Shown here: in pieces, positions 38,544 to 48,090 of the stretch
Position numbering within the stretch: position 1 is the stretch's first letter
Layout: each line of letters opens with the position of its first letter
DNA from: JAPPLB01 sp965218555
GTDB taxonomy: Bacteria > Acidobacteriota > Terriglobia > Bryobacterales > UBA6623
Assembly: GCA_965218555.1 (NCBI GenBank)
Contig: OZ244625.1
Location: 4,588,001 to 4,652,000, forward strand
Direction: 5' to 3'
DNA length: 64,000 nucleotides
Notes under the pieces: generated by a model
Told to the model about the DNA's origin: nothing
Seen by the model: the letters and a program-made list of their open reading frames with translations, nothing else
Databases searched by the model: none
Position numbers and translations under genes: made by a program

Positions 38544-40042
38544 ATGTATAGGATGATGATTGATGGTTTCCTTGTGCGAAGACGTACCGGCATTCTGAGT
38601 GCGCTTGTCGCCTCGGTTCTGCTAGCCGGCTGTAGCGGTGGAACGGAGGAGCCCGCGGCGGCTTCGGTTCTGGAAAACTGTGCTCCCCAGGGCGATCCGG
38701 TAGACGCGTTGTGCGCGACGATCGAGGTGTTTGAAAATCGCGCGGCGGGCAGTGGCCGGAAGATCGGTCTGAAGGTTGTCGTTTTTCCCACTTTTCAACG
38801 CGATCCGGCCCCTGACCCATTGTTCGTTCTGGTAGGTGGGCCGGGACAGGCGGCGGCCCAGATTTCCGAGCGGCTGATGACGTTCTTCGAGGGAGTCCAG
38901 GAATCGCGGGATGTCGTTTTCGTCGATCAACGTGGAACGGGGTCTTCCAATCCGCTGACCTGCTCGTTCGACGAGGACGATCTGGCCGCCCTGAGTCGTG
39001 TCAAGTTTCCGATCGAAGATCTGAAAGAGTGTCTTGAGGGTTTCGATGCGGACCCGCGTTTCTACACGACGCCGGTCGCGATGGACGATCTGAATCAGGT
39101 CCGAAAGGAGTTGGGGTACGACAAGATCAATCTGTGGGGCGGATCGTATGGGACGCGCGCGGCGCTCGTGTATTTGCGGCGGCATGGCGAGACGGTGCGG
39201 AGCATTGTGCTGGACGGGGTTGCGCCGACGGGGATGCGATTGCCCCTGTCGTTCCCGGCCGACGGACAGCGCGCTCTGGACCTGATGCTGAAGAGCTGTG
39301 AGGCGAATGCGGCATGCAATGCGCGCTTTCCGGAGATTCGATCGCGGTTCGAGCGATTGTGGGCTCGCCTTGACGCCGCGCCGCGCGAAGTGACTCTGCG
39401 GCATGCGCGCACCGGTGAGGAACTGGAAGTCACGCTTCGTCGGGAGTTGCTGAGCGGGGTGCTGATGGGCGCGCTGTACTCTCCGGAAATGAGTGCGCTG
39501 TTGCCTTTGTTGATCGAAAGGGTGGAGGCGGACGACTTTCAGGGGTTTATGGCGCTGGCTTCGCTGAATGAGGACTCGCAGGAACTAATGAGCCTCGGGA
39601 TGTTTTTCTCAGTGCTCTGCGCGGAGGACCTGCCTTGGATTGAGAAGGCGGAAGTGGAAGCGGCAGCGGCGGGGACGTTCCTGGGGACGGCCGCGTACAC
39701 GGCTTGGACGGAGGCATGCGAGGTGTGGCCGGCGGCCGAGGTGGGTGAGGCCTATCACGATTCTGTTGAGTCGGATGTGCCGGTGCTGATTCTGTCGGGC
39801 GAGCTGGACCCGGTAACGCCGCCTCATTGGGGCGATCAGGCCGCCGGGACACTGCCGAACTCGCGGCATGTCGTGGTGCCGGGCATCGGGCATGGGACGA
39901 CGATGGTGGGCTGTGTTCCGAATCTGATCGCGGAGTTCATTGACAAAGGAACAACACAGGAGATTGAGGCGGCCTGCGTGGAAAGGCACGAGCGCCCGCC
40001 TTTCTTTCTTACGAATGCGGGTCCGGTAGCGGAGGCGGGGGA

Positions 40043-40046
<4 letters not shown>
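38544..40046 (+). CDS. Lipoprotein alpha/beta hydrolase, peptidase S33 (prolyl/tripeptidyl aminopeptidase-like)
   Basis: 500 residues. The leader ends VLLAGCSGG, a clear lipobox with C30 as lipid acceptor. Catalytic features are the oxyanion motif VGGPGQ, VDQRGTGSS, nucleophile S201 in GGSYGTR, Asp in LSGELDPVTP and His in GIGHG. A TAP-like C-terminal domain is included. It cleaves N-terminal residues from peptides outside the cytoplasm. The gene overlaps the ABC ATPase gene by four bases (ATGA). A peptidase coupled to a NatA/NatB exporter suggests that it processes or removes something that the exporter moves. Confidence 0.88.
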
Positions 40047-40770
<724 letters not shown>

Positions 40771-40774
<4 letters not shown>

Positions 40775-41952
40775 GGTCGGTAGGGGGGCCTTTGTGGGCC
40801 GTGCTCCGCAAAGAGTTGGTGGATGGCATCCGTGACCGCCGGTCGGTGATGTCGGCGTTGATTCCACCACTGGTGTGGCCGCTGATGATCGTGCTAATGC
40901 TGAACTTCATCGCGGAAAAGAGGCGCCAAGCGGATGACATCGAGGTGCCGGTTGTTGGAGCCCGGCACGCGGAGACGCTGGTGGATTGGCTGAAGCAGCA
41001 GCGCGGCGTGGAAGTCGTGGATGGGCCGGAGGATCCATACGCGGCGGTGCGTGCCGGTGATGTGAAGTTTGTGATCGTCATTCCGGAGGACTACAACGAG
41101 CTTTTTTCTCAGTCGAAGGTGGTTGAAGTGGAGCTGGTGATCGACCGCTCGGATGATGACGCCGGGGTGTTTGTGCGACGAGCGCGCGGGTTGCTCTCCG
41201 CCTACAGTGCGCAAATCGGGATCTTGCGGCTTGTCGCGCGCGGAGTGAGTCCGGCAGTGGCGACTCCGATTCGAATTGATGAAGTGGACGTGTCGAGCGC
41301 TCAGCAGCGGGCGGCGATGGTGATGGCGTTCCTGCCGATGTTTCTGGTGTTGGCGGCGTTTGTGGGAGGGATGCAGATTGCGATCGACACGACGGCGGGC
41401 GAGAGAGAGCGGGGGTCGCTGGAGCCGCTGCTGGTGAATCCGGCTCCGCGGAAGTCGATCGTCGCAGGTAAGTGGTTGGCGTCGGTGGTGTTCGCGTGTG
41501 TGAGTGTGCTGCTGACGTTCGTCCTGATGCAGCAAGCGTTGGAGCGGGTGCCGCTGGAGAGTCTCGGGCTGCGATTCCAGCTTGATGCGGGAGACGTTGG
41601 CGCGGTGCTGGCGGCTGTGACTCCGTTGGCTTTTCTGGCGTCGGGGCTGCAGGTGTTGGTGGCCAGCTTCGCACGATCGTACAAAGAAGCGCAAACCTAC
41701 GTTTCGTTCCTGATGTTCGTTCCGATGTTGCCGGCCTTTACGATGATGTTTTCGCCGATCGATCCGCAACCGTGGATCAGGCTGGTTCCTCTGCTGGGGC
41801 AGCATCTGCTGATTACCGAAGCGTTGCGGGGACAGCCGGGTTCGTTGCTGGTGTTCGTGGGCGCAGGGGTGACGGTGACTTTGAGTGGGCTGGTTTGTGT
41901 GGCGGTGACGACACGGTTGTTTCAGCGGGAGAAAATTATCTTTGGTCGGTGA
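40771..41952 (+). CDS. natB: ABC-2 type permease, NatB type
   Basis: 393 residues: one N-terminal helix (LIPPLVWPLMIVLMLNFI), a large extracytoplasmic domain (about residues 45-180), then five C-terminal helices. The characteristic GERERGSLEPLLVNPAPRKSIVAGKWLA segment marks the ABC-2/NatB family. It partners the preceding ATPase. The exported substrate is unknown. Confidence 0.9.
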
Positions 41953-42226
41953 GAAGGCGGTAGCCGCTGTTGTCCGTCGTCCATGCTGTCAGTGTTGAGC
42001 GGCCAATCTCAACAGGATTTCTGATCTGTAATACTAAGTCTTTTCATTCGTTGATATTATGCGGATAACCTAAAGTCGCATCCCGAACCGTATCTATCCA
42101 GACAGACTGCCTCCCGGAAGGTGTTTCGCCTCCAGTGATTTGCTGTGCTGCTTCGCTCAGGCTGTGCTGAGAGTCCAGCTGCACGGCCGCCATGACCACG
42201 GTCTGAACCCTCTACTATTGACAGAT

Positions 42227-43765
42227 ATGGGCCTGCGCACTCCGCATCGTGAGACCGATGTCATTGTCGTCGGGGGTGGAGGAAGCGGTCTGGCGGCGGC
42301 GGTCGAAGCATCGTGGCAGGGGGTGGCGGTAACCCTCCTGGAAAAGCGGCCTCAACTCGGCGGCACGACGGGCATTGCCGTAGGCTCCTTCACCGCCGCT
42401 TGCAGCTCCCTGCAACGCGCAGCGGCGGTTGAAGATCGCACCACCTGGCACCAACAAGATATCGCCAGGTTCGCGCCGCACCGGGAACCGAAAAACAACA
42501 CGTCTCTACGCGCCTGGCTTGCCGAGCACGCTGCGGACACGCTCGAATGGCTGCTCGCAATGGGTGTGGAGTTCAGTGGCCCTCATCCCGAACCGCCGAA
42601 TCGCTTGCCGCGCATGCACAACGTGGTTCCGAACGCGAAGATCTACATCTTCCGGCTGCAACGGCGAGCCATGAGCCAGGGTGTTGAGATTCTTACAAGT
42701 CATGCAGCAACCAACCTGACCGTGGATGAGTCCGGCCGAGTCGTCGGTGTGGAGGTCCGCGAATCGACAGGCGAGGCAACTACCATCTACGCCCGACGCG
42801 GCGTCATCCTGGCTGCTGGGGACTACTCCAGTGGCGTCGCTGTCAAGAACGAGTTCCTCAGCACGGAAACTGCCGCGATCGAGGGCATCAATCCCCATTC
42901 TGCCGGCGACGGCCATCGGCTGGCTTGCGGCGCTGGAGCAACACTCGTGAACATGGACGTGATCTACGGTCCGGAGATCCGCTTCGTGCCGCCGTCGGGA
43001 GATCCGTTTCGCCAGTTGCTGCCCGCATCCACCGCAGCGGCCGAGTCGATTGGCCGGGAACTGGACACTCTGAGGCCGGAAGCACTCCAGGCGCATGCCA
43101 AGCAGTTGCTGTTCACTTGGCAGCATCCGGAAGACTCTCTGTACGAGAGCGGAGCGCTTCTCGTCAACCGTGACGGCGAGCGCTTCGTAGACGAGACGCG
43201 CGACCCGGCAATGGCGATCCCCAAACAACCGGGCAAGCTTGCCTACGTGATTTTTGACCACAGGGTGGCTCGGCGGTTCACAAGATGGCCTGACTTCATC
43301 TCCACAGCCCCGGAAATCGGCTATGCCCACATCGACGACTTCCGCCGTCTTCGCCCGGACCTCTATCACCAGGCGCCGGCCGTCGCGGACTTGGCCGCGC
43401 GGATCGGTGTCGACGCAAAAGCTCTCGACGTCACGCTCACCCATTACAACCAGGCCGTCACACGAGGTGTTGCAGACCGATTCGGCCGCCGCGGCTCGGG
43501 CGCGCCTGTCGAAACACCGCCCTACCACGCACTCGGACCCGTTAAAAGCTGGATCGTAACGACCGAAGGAGGGGTTCGCATTAACCAATCGATGCAAGCG
43601 CTCGATGACGCAGGGAACGTGGTCCCTGGCCTCTACGCCGCGGGTTCAAATGGCATGGGCGGTCTGATTCTGTGGAGTCACGGCCTGCATATCGCCTGGG
43701 CGCTCACCAGCGGACGCCAAGCCGGGCGAAGCTCAGCGCAGGAGTCGCCCTCGGAACGAATCTAG
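42227..43765 (+). CDS. FAD-dependent oxidoreductase (fumarate reductase/3-ketosteroid dehydrogenase flavoprotein family)
   Basis: 512 residues from the ATG at 42227. The N-terminal Rossmann dinucleotide motif is DVIVVGGGGSGLAAAVEA, followed by the LLEKRPQLGGTTGIAVGS block. The second FAD contact is the C-terminal GLYAAGSNGMGGLILWSHGLH. The capping domain in the middle carries the substrate site. There is no signal peptide, so it is cytoplasmic. It could reduce an enoate or dehydrogenate a steroid-like ring; no cytochrome partner is adjacent. Its TAG stop shares the palindrome CTAG with the stop of the convergent frame on the other strand. Confidence 0.87.
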   Translation: MGLRTPHRETDVIVVGGGGSGLAAAVEASWQGVAVTLLEKRPQLGGTTGIAVGSFTAACSSLQRAAAVEDRTTWHQQDIARFAPHREPKNNTSLRAWLAEHAADTLEWLLAMGVEFSGPHPEPPNRLPRMHNVVPNAKIYIFRLQRRAMSQGVEILTSHAATNLTVDESGRVVGVEVRESTGEATTIYARRGVILAAGDYSSGVAVKNEFLSTETAAIEGINPHSAGDGHRLACGAGATLVNMDVIYGPEIRFVPPSGDPFRQLLPASTAAAESIGRELDTLRPEALQAHAKQLLFTWQHPEDSLYESGALLVNRDGERFVDETRDPAMAIPKQPGKLAYVIFDHRVARRFTRWPDFISTAPEIGYAHIDDFRRLRPDLYHQAPAVADLAARIGVDAKALDVTLTHYNQAVTRGVADRFGRRGSGAPVETPPYHALGPVKSWIVTTEGGVRINQSMQALDDAGNVVPGLYAAGSNGMGGLILWSHGLHIAWALTSGRQAGRSSAQESPSERI

Positions 43766-44163
43766 CCCTCGAACATCCCAAGGCCGTGGCCCATCGATTG
43801 AGGCTCGATCAACTGACCCGATGTCACGGTCGCCCACGGCTCGAGGAAGATGCGCAGATGAGCCGCGTCGACCCCTCGTGGACGACCCGACCATTCGGCC
43901 AGCACACCTCCTGTTGCGGCGGGTGCAGGCATGTCCGCGATGCGAAGCTGCAAGGCGGAACGGTAGCGTGGCTCGTCATAGCTGGTGAATCGCACAGGTG
44001 TACCGGGCAGTACATCAGCGGTCAGTCGTTCCAGCAATTCCTGAACCGACCGCAACTCGAGAGGGCCGGCGACCATCCAGGTCAGATCGAGGACATCGCT
44101 GATTCGGGCGCTCTGAAGACCCGCCCGAAATGTCTGTAAGTCCGCACTGTCCTTGAGGAGTTG
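43762..44163 (-). pseudogene. In-frame extension of the sigma factor gene beyond its TAA
   Basis: Directly after the sigma gene's TAA (44166-44164) the same frame stays open for 133 more codons, from QLLKDSADLQTFRAG to MGHGLGMFEG, ending at 43762 exactly where the convergent flavoprotein gene ends (shared CTAG). The fit to the neighbour and the protein-like composition suggest that this was, or is, the true C-terminus. A single CAA-to-TAA change would create the break. It matches no family I can name. Alternatives are a separate small gene starting at ATG 44076 (104 residues) or stop readthrough. Confidence 0.45.
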
Positions 44164-45237
44164 TTACGTCGTTCCCTCCGCGCCTTTGGTGCTCCGAGAT
44201 ACAAGAGTTCGCGTCACATGCAGAAAGGCGCCCGGTCGTCCCTCAGCGAAACCGGGAGGCCGGAGCGCTTTGAAGTGTTCGAGATCTCCGGTGTTCGTTG
44301 TGGCGCGTGTCAGCGCTTCTCCAACGTCAGGTGTCCAGGTCCGAAAGTCGGGCAGCGCCTGCCGAACAAGCACCACCACTCTGCCCACGGGATGGCCGGG
44401 GTCCGACGCACGAGCTGAAGGGCCCGTGAACCGTTGCGCCAGTTTGCGAACTCGGTCCGCGGGTTCTGCTCCGTCGGGGGCCTCTTGACAAGCCTCTTCC
44501 AACTGAGCTTTCGAGTGGAACAGGTCGATCAACTCCTTTGGCACCGGGCGAAGGGCCAGCGATTCCCTGACTACCTGATAGAACGACTCGCCGTCAGCGT
44601 CGTCCGGATTGTCGATGAGTTTTCTGAGCCGGCCGATCTTGCGGTTCTGTTCTTCGTTCACAAACGCTCCTTTCTGCAAGATGTGTTCGACAGCGTTGCG
44701 GAGCCGTTTGCGGCCCTCGTGCATACGGCGTCGGAAGGTGCCGTCCGGAATGTCCAAGAATCGGGCGGCAGTCGTTGGGTCGTACCCTTCGAAGTAGAAC
44801 AACGACACCACTTCGCGCAGGCGGCCCGGCAGCTCCGATACGGCGCGTTGGACGACAGCCCTCGACTGAAGATCTGCCAGCTCGTCGTCCGGTCCGCGTC
44901 CGGGATCGGCCATCGCCGCGGCAAGTGAACTTTCGGTCTGTCGACGGTTTTGAAGGACCCGGGCTTTGCGCATCACAATCGTTCTCAACCAAGGCGCGAA
45001 TCGATCGGGGTCGCGCAGGGAGTAGATGCTCACCAGCGTCTGGCGGAACGCTTCCGCAGCCGCATCTTCGGCCGACGGGATGTCCCCGGTCACTCCAAAC
45101 GCGGCTGAACGTGCTGCACGCCAGTAACGCGAGAAGAGTTCCCCGAGTGCATCACGATTGCCCTGTTGCGCCTCTGCCACTAGCTCCCTGTCTGCGCGCT
45201 CCCTCATGTATTGGGTAAGTGTGTCCATCCGTGTCAT
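44164..45237 (-). CDS. ECF-like sigma-70 factor with long C-terminal extension
   Basis: 357 residues from the ATG at 45237 (GGAG eight bases upstream). Region 2 spans about residues 12-95 (ALGELFSRYWRAARSAAF, DRFAPWLRTIVMRKARVLQN) and region 4 about 125-190, with a helix-turn-helix in TTAARFLDIPDGTFRRRMHEG. Residues 195-357 are an extension absent from ordinary ECF factors (180-200 residues): EEQNRKIGRLRKLIDNP starts it, and VVVLVRQALPDFRTWTPDVG follows. No anti-sigma gene is adjacent, so the extension may be the regulatory part. The frame continues past the stop, as listed separately. Confidence 0.85.
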   Translation of the reverse strand: MTRMDTLTQYMRERADRELVAEAQQGNRDALGELFSRYWRAARSAAFGVTGDIPSAEDAAAEAFRQTLVSIYSLRDPDRFAPWLRTIVMRKARVLQNRRQTESSLAAAMADPGRGPDDELADLQSRAVVQRAVSELPGRLREVVSLFYFEGYDPTTAARFLDIPDGTFRRRMHEGRKRLRNAVEHILQKGAFVNEEQNRKIGRLRKLIDNPDDADGESFYQVVRESLALRPVPKELIDLFHSKAQLEEACQEAPDGAEPADRVRKLAQRFTGPSARASDPGHPVGRVVVLVRQALPDFRTWTPDVGEALTRATTNTGDLEHFKALRPPGFAEGRPGAFLHVTRTLVSRSTKGAEGTT

Positions 45238-45409
45238 TTGTTCGCTCCAGCCCACGTTACCGGAGGTGCTCTTTCAAGTCGTGAGACACATGGCAGGTCG
45301 CGTTGTCGCTCGAGGCTCATGTTGAGCACTGTCAATTTGGATGGAGTTGAACGCATTGTGACAGGTTGATACGCACTCTCTGGATCCACTCATCCGTCGA
45401 GGCGAGCCA

Positions 45410-47086
45410 TCAGAATCCGGCGTGGTCGTACGGGCCCAGGTCTCTGTCTTGGCCGCGGTGGAAGTTCTTTCCGAGCAGGTATTGGATTTCCATCTCGACG
45501 TCACGGAGGAAGACCTGAGGCGTGACATCGGGGTCTCGTTCCGTAAGGGAGACTTCGATCGCGTTTCTTCCTTGGAGAGGCCAGTGATCGCGATCGAGCT
45601 TGAAGATGAACCAGTAGCCGGAGCCGGTCCGGTAGCGGGGGGCGCTCATGCGGTACATCTCGTTGAGGGTGCGGCGAAGATGGTCGGGGAGTGGCTTGCC
45701 GTTGAGCTTGAATTCGAGGCGGTCCAGTTCGGTGGTGTTCATGACGCGGAAGCGTAGCAGGACTTGGTGGACACGTCCCGTCTGATCCCAGCGCGGCAGG
45801 TCGTCGCTGATGGGCAGTTCGAGTTGCACCGGCTGGTTGACGTGGAGATCGGCTGGTAGCTGCATCGTCAGGCCGGGTTCGAGACGCGGCTCGGGATAGC
45901 GCCCGGTCATGGTGGGGATGTAGTAGGTTTTGTCCTTGGGCGCCATGATGTCGGCATGGGGGATCTCGCGGAGTATCTCGTAGAACGGCGCTCTGTAGGG
46001 CCAGTAACCGAACCAATAAGCGAGATAGAGGCCGTCAACGCCCTGGGCCCAATAGTTCGAGGCGGCCGCGCGGAGCATCTCGTTGGTTGCTTGATGCAGG
46101 CGGTCGGAATCAACGAGAGCGTGGAGCGCGGCGTGGACGCGGGTTGCGGCCCCTTCGGCGGCTTCGACGAGGGGCCGCAGGTTGCTCGTGTGATTGAGGA
46201 GCTCGGGCCCCCCAAAGGTCTCACCAACGACTACGTCCACCAGGCCATCCGCGATCCAGCGGCGCACATCCAGGCCCACCGAATAGCAGGCATCGATATC
46301 AGCCGGGATGCGGATGACGAGTTCACGATGGGAGCCGCTTTCATCGAGTAGGTCTCGGACGCGGCGAATCCAATCGGTCATGATGGCGCGGCCGTCAGCA
46401 ATTTCGGAGGGATGGAAGTAAGAAGCTTGATAGTTGAGCTGGAGCTCGAAGCCGTCGATGGGATATCGATGGACCGTCTCTTGAATCAGAGCCAGGCGTT
46501 CGTCGCGGACTTCGGTGTGCTTGAAGTCGAGGCATGAGGCGCAGGGGTGGTCGGAATCGATGTCGCCGCGCGCGCCGATTTCGAGATGCCGGTTGTTGAA
46601 GCGGAACTCGGAGCCGCGTACATTGACAGAGCGGTCGCGTGTTCCCTGCTGGACAAGGAGGGTAGGGTAGAAGAGCAGTCCTTTCTCGTGCGCCCGGTCG
46701 CAGACGACACGCAGAGGATCGTTGCCGGTATCGATGAGGTGTTTGGCGTTTTGGTGGGCGCGGCGGAAGATGAGGTGCGGCCATTTGTCGACATTGTGCC
46801 CCCAGAGTTCGCCGACCTTCGTGTCGTGCAGGACGGTGCGTCCGTCGCCCAGGCAGAACATGAGGGCTTCGACGGGGGTGCCCGCGAGTTCATCGACGGC
46901 GGCTTCGTATTGTTCCTTCTGCATCGGCGGCTCGTACATGTATATCAGGGGATGGCGGCCGTCGTGATAGAAGAGGAGTTTCGGTTTTTTGCCCGGCTTT
47001 TCCGTTGTGGCCGAGGCGGCTGTTGATGAGCTTGCGGCGGCGGCTCCCGCGCTGAGGCCGGTTTTTAGGAAGTTGCGTCGGATCAT
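45410..47086 (-). CDS. Tat-exported TIM-barrel-like protein of unknown function
   Basis: 558 residues from the ATG at 47086 (GAGGTG five bases upstream). The leader IRRNFLKTGLSAGAAAAS is a Tat signal. The mature protein has barrel-type elements seen in glycoside hydrolases with a putative catalytic domain (for example YPIDGFELQLNYQASYF and ELVIRIPADIDACYSVGLDV), and a C-terminal beta-sandwich from about residue 425. I cannot assign a family with certainty; DUF4985- or GH10-like hypothetical proteins of polysaccharide degraders look similar. It lies downstream of the exported dehydrogenase and flavin reductase on the same strand, 128 bases away. Confidence 0.7.
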   Translation of the reverse strand: MIRRNFLKTGLSAGAAAASSSTAASATTEKPGKKPKLLFYHDGRHPLIYMYEPPMQKEQYEAAVDELAGTPVEALMFCLGDGRTVLHDTKVGELWGHNVDKWPHLIFRRAHQNAKHLIDTGNDPLRVVCDRAHEKGLLFYPTLLVQQGTRDRSVNVRGSEFRFNNRHLEIGARGDIDSDHPCASCLDFKHTEVRDERLALIQETVHRYPIDGFELQLNYQASYFHPSEIADGRAIMTDWIRRVRDLLDESGSHRELVIRIPADIDACYSVGLDVRRWIADGLVDVVVGETFGGPELLNHTSNLRPLVEAAEGAATRVHAALHALVDSDRLHQATNEMLRAAASNYWAQGVDGLYLAYWFGYWPYRAPFYEILREIPHADIMAPKDKTYYIPTMTGRYPEPRLEPGLTMQLPADLHVNQPVQLELPISDDLPRWDQTGRVHQVLLRFRVMNTTELDRLEFKLNGKPLPDHLRRTLNEMYRMSAPRYRTGSGYWFIFKLDRDHWPLQGRNAIEVSLTERDPDVTPQVFLRDVEMEIQYLLGKNFHRGQDRDLGPYDHAGF

Positions 47087-47214
47087 AAGACACCTCGCGG
47101 CGCGGACGCGCCTTGACAATGCCAGTGTACTCGGCTGTTTACGCTACGTAAACGGGTGCTCCGGCTGTGGAGCCGGAGCCACCGATGGCGTGCCCCGACA
47201 TGTCGCTGTGCGAG

Positions 47215-48090
47215 TTACTGGACCTTGATGGGATCGTGGTGAATGCGGGTATCGGGTACCTGCTTGGCGTGGAGGACCTTCACGGTTTCGCGAATCATGA
47301 TGGGCGCCCCGGCCAGGTAAACGTCGGCCTTCAGGGGCGATGGAAAGTGCCGGTCGAGAACCGCGTTGATGTAACCGGTTTCGCCCCTCCATTCGTCGGC
47401 GCGGTCGGGGTGGGAGAGCGCCAGAGTGTAGTTGAAGTTATTCCTGTGGCGGGACCAGTCGGCAAGGTCGCCAATCAAGAAAAAGTCCCGCTTGGTGCGC
47501 ACTCCGAAGAAGAAATGGATTTCTCGCTGCCGGTCGAGTCCTTGATCGAACCAGTGTTTGAGTAGTCCGATGAAGGGGCTCGCGCCGACGCCGCCCGCGA
47601 CGAGAATGATCGGGTCGGTGGAGTCGTTCGGCATGTAGAGGCTGCCGATGGGATCGCTGAAGGTAACGGTGTTGCTTGGGCGCAGGTGCTGGTGGATGAA
47701 GGTGGACGCGAGGCCCGGTGGGACATCTTTGCCCGGTGGTGCGGGGTAGTGCTTGACGATGAGGTCGAAGTATGGCGATTCGCTCGGTGCGGATGCGAAG
47801 GAGTATGGGCGGGAAACGTTGGTGTGTTCGGTGCCGTGACGCTTGTTGAATGCCTTCAAATACGATTCGGGCAGCTTGAGCAGGATGAATTGGCCTGCCT
47901 GGAAAGTGAAGTCGTCGCTTGCCGCTTTGAAACGAATACGCTTGACGTTGTGGGTGAGGCGTTCGATCTTGACTACCTGCGCTTCGTAGTCGGCGCGCGC
48001 CTGGGGTGGGTGAGCCCAGGCCGCTATCAGAAAGCAGAGGGCGAGGCTGATGCGGAGCGGCGTGGCGGAGCGAATTCTAATGAGGGTCAT
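47215..48090 (-). CDS. Exported FNR-like NAD(P)H-flavin oxidoreductase
   Basis: 291 residues. The N-terminus is a Sec signal (LRISLALCFLIAAWAHPPQA) with a likely cut after ARA at residue 33. The mature part is a ferredoxin-reductase fold: RPYSFAS for the flavin isoalloxazine/phosphate, GLASTFI for the pyrophosphate, VAGGVGASPF for NAD(P). The usual CGPPxM near the end is AGAPIM, so the conserved Cys is missing. There is no iron-sulfur domain. Flavin reductases of this type are normally cytoplasmic, so export is odd. The start overlaps the Gfo/Idh gene stop (ATGA), which means tight coupling of the two products. Confidence 0.85.
   Translation of the reverse strand: MTLIRIRSATPLRISLALCFLIAAWAHPPQARADYEAQVVKIERLTHNVKRIRFKAASDDFTFQAGQFILLKLPESYLKAFNKRHGTEHTNVSRPYSFASAPSESPYFDLIVKHYPAPPGKDVPPGLASTFIHQHLRPSNTVTFSDPIGSLYMPNDSTDPIILVAGGVGASPFIGLLKHWFDQGLDRQREIHFFFGVRTKRDFFLIGDLADWSRHRNNFNYTLALSHPDRADEWRGETGYINAVLDRHFPSPLKADVYLAGAPIMIRETVKVLHAKQVPDTRIHHDPIKVQ

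Noticed and set aside
43762..43800. MGHGLGM near the end of the sigma extension resembles part of a matrixin zinc site
   Set aside because: The required HE two residues earlier is QS, so there is no HExxH and I do not call a protease.
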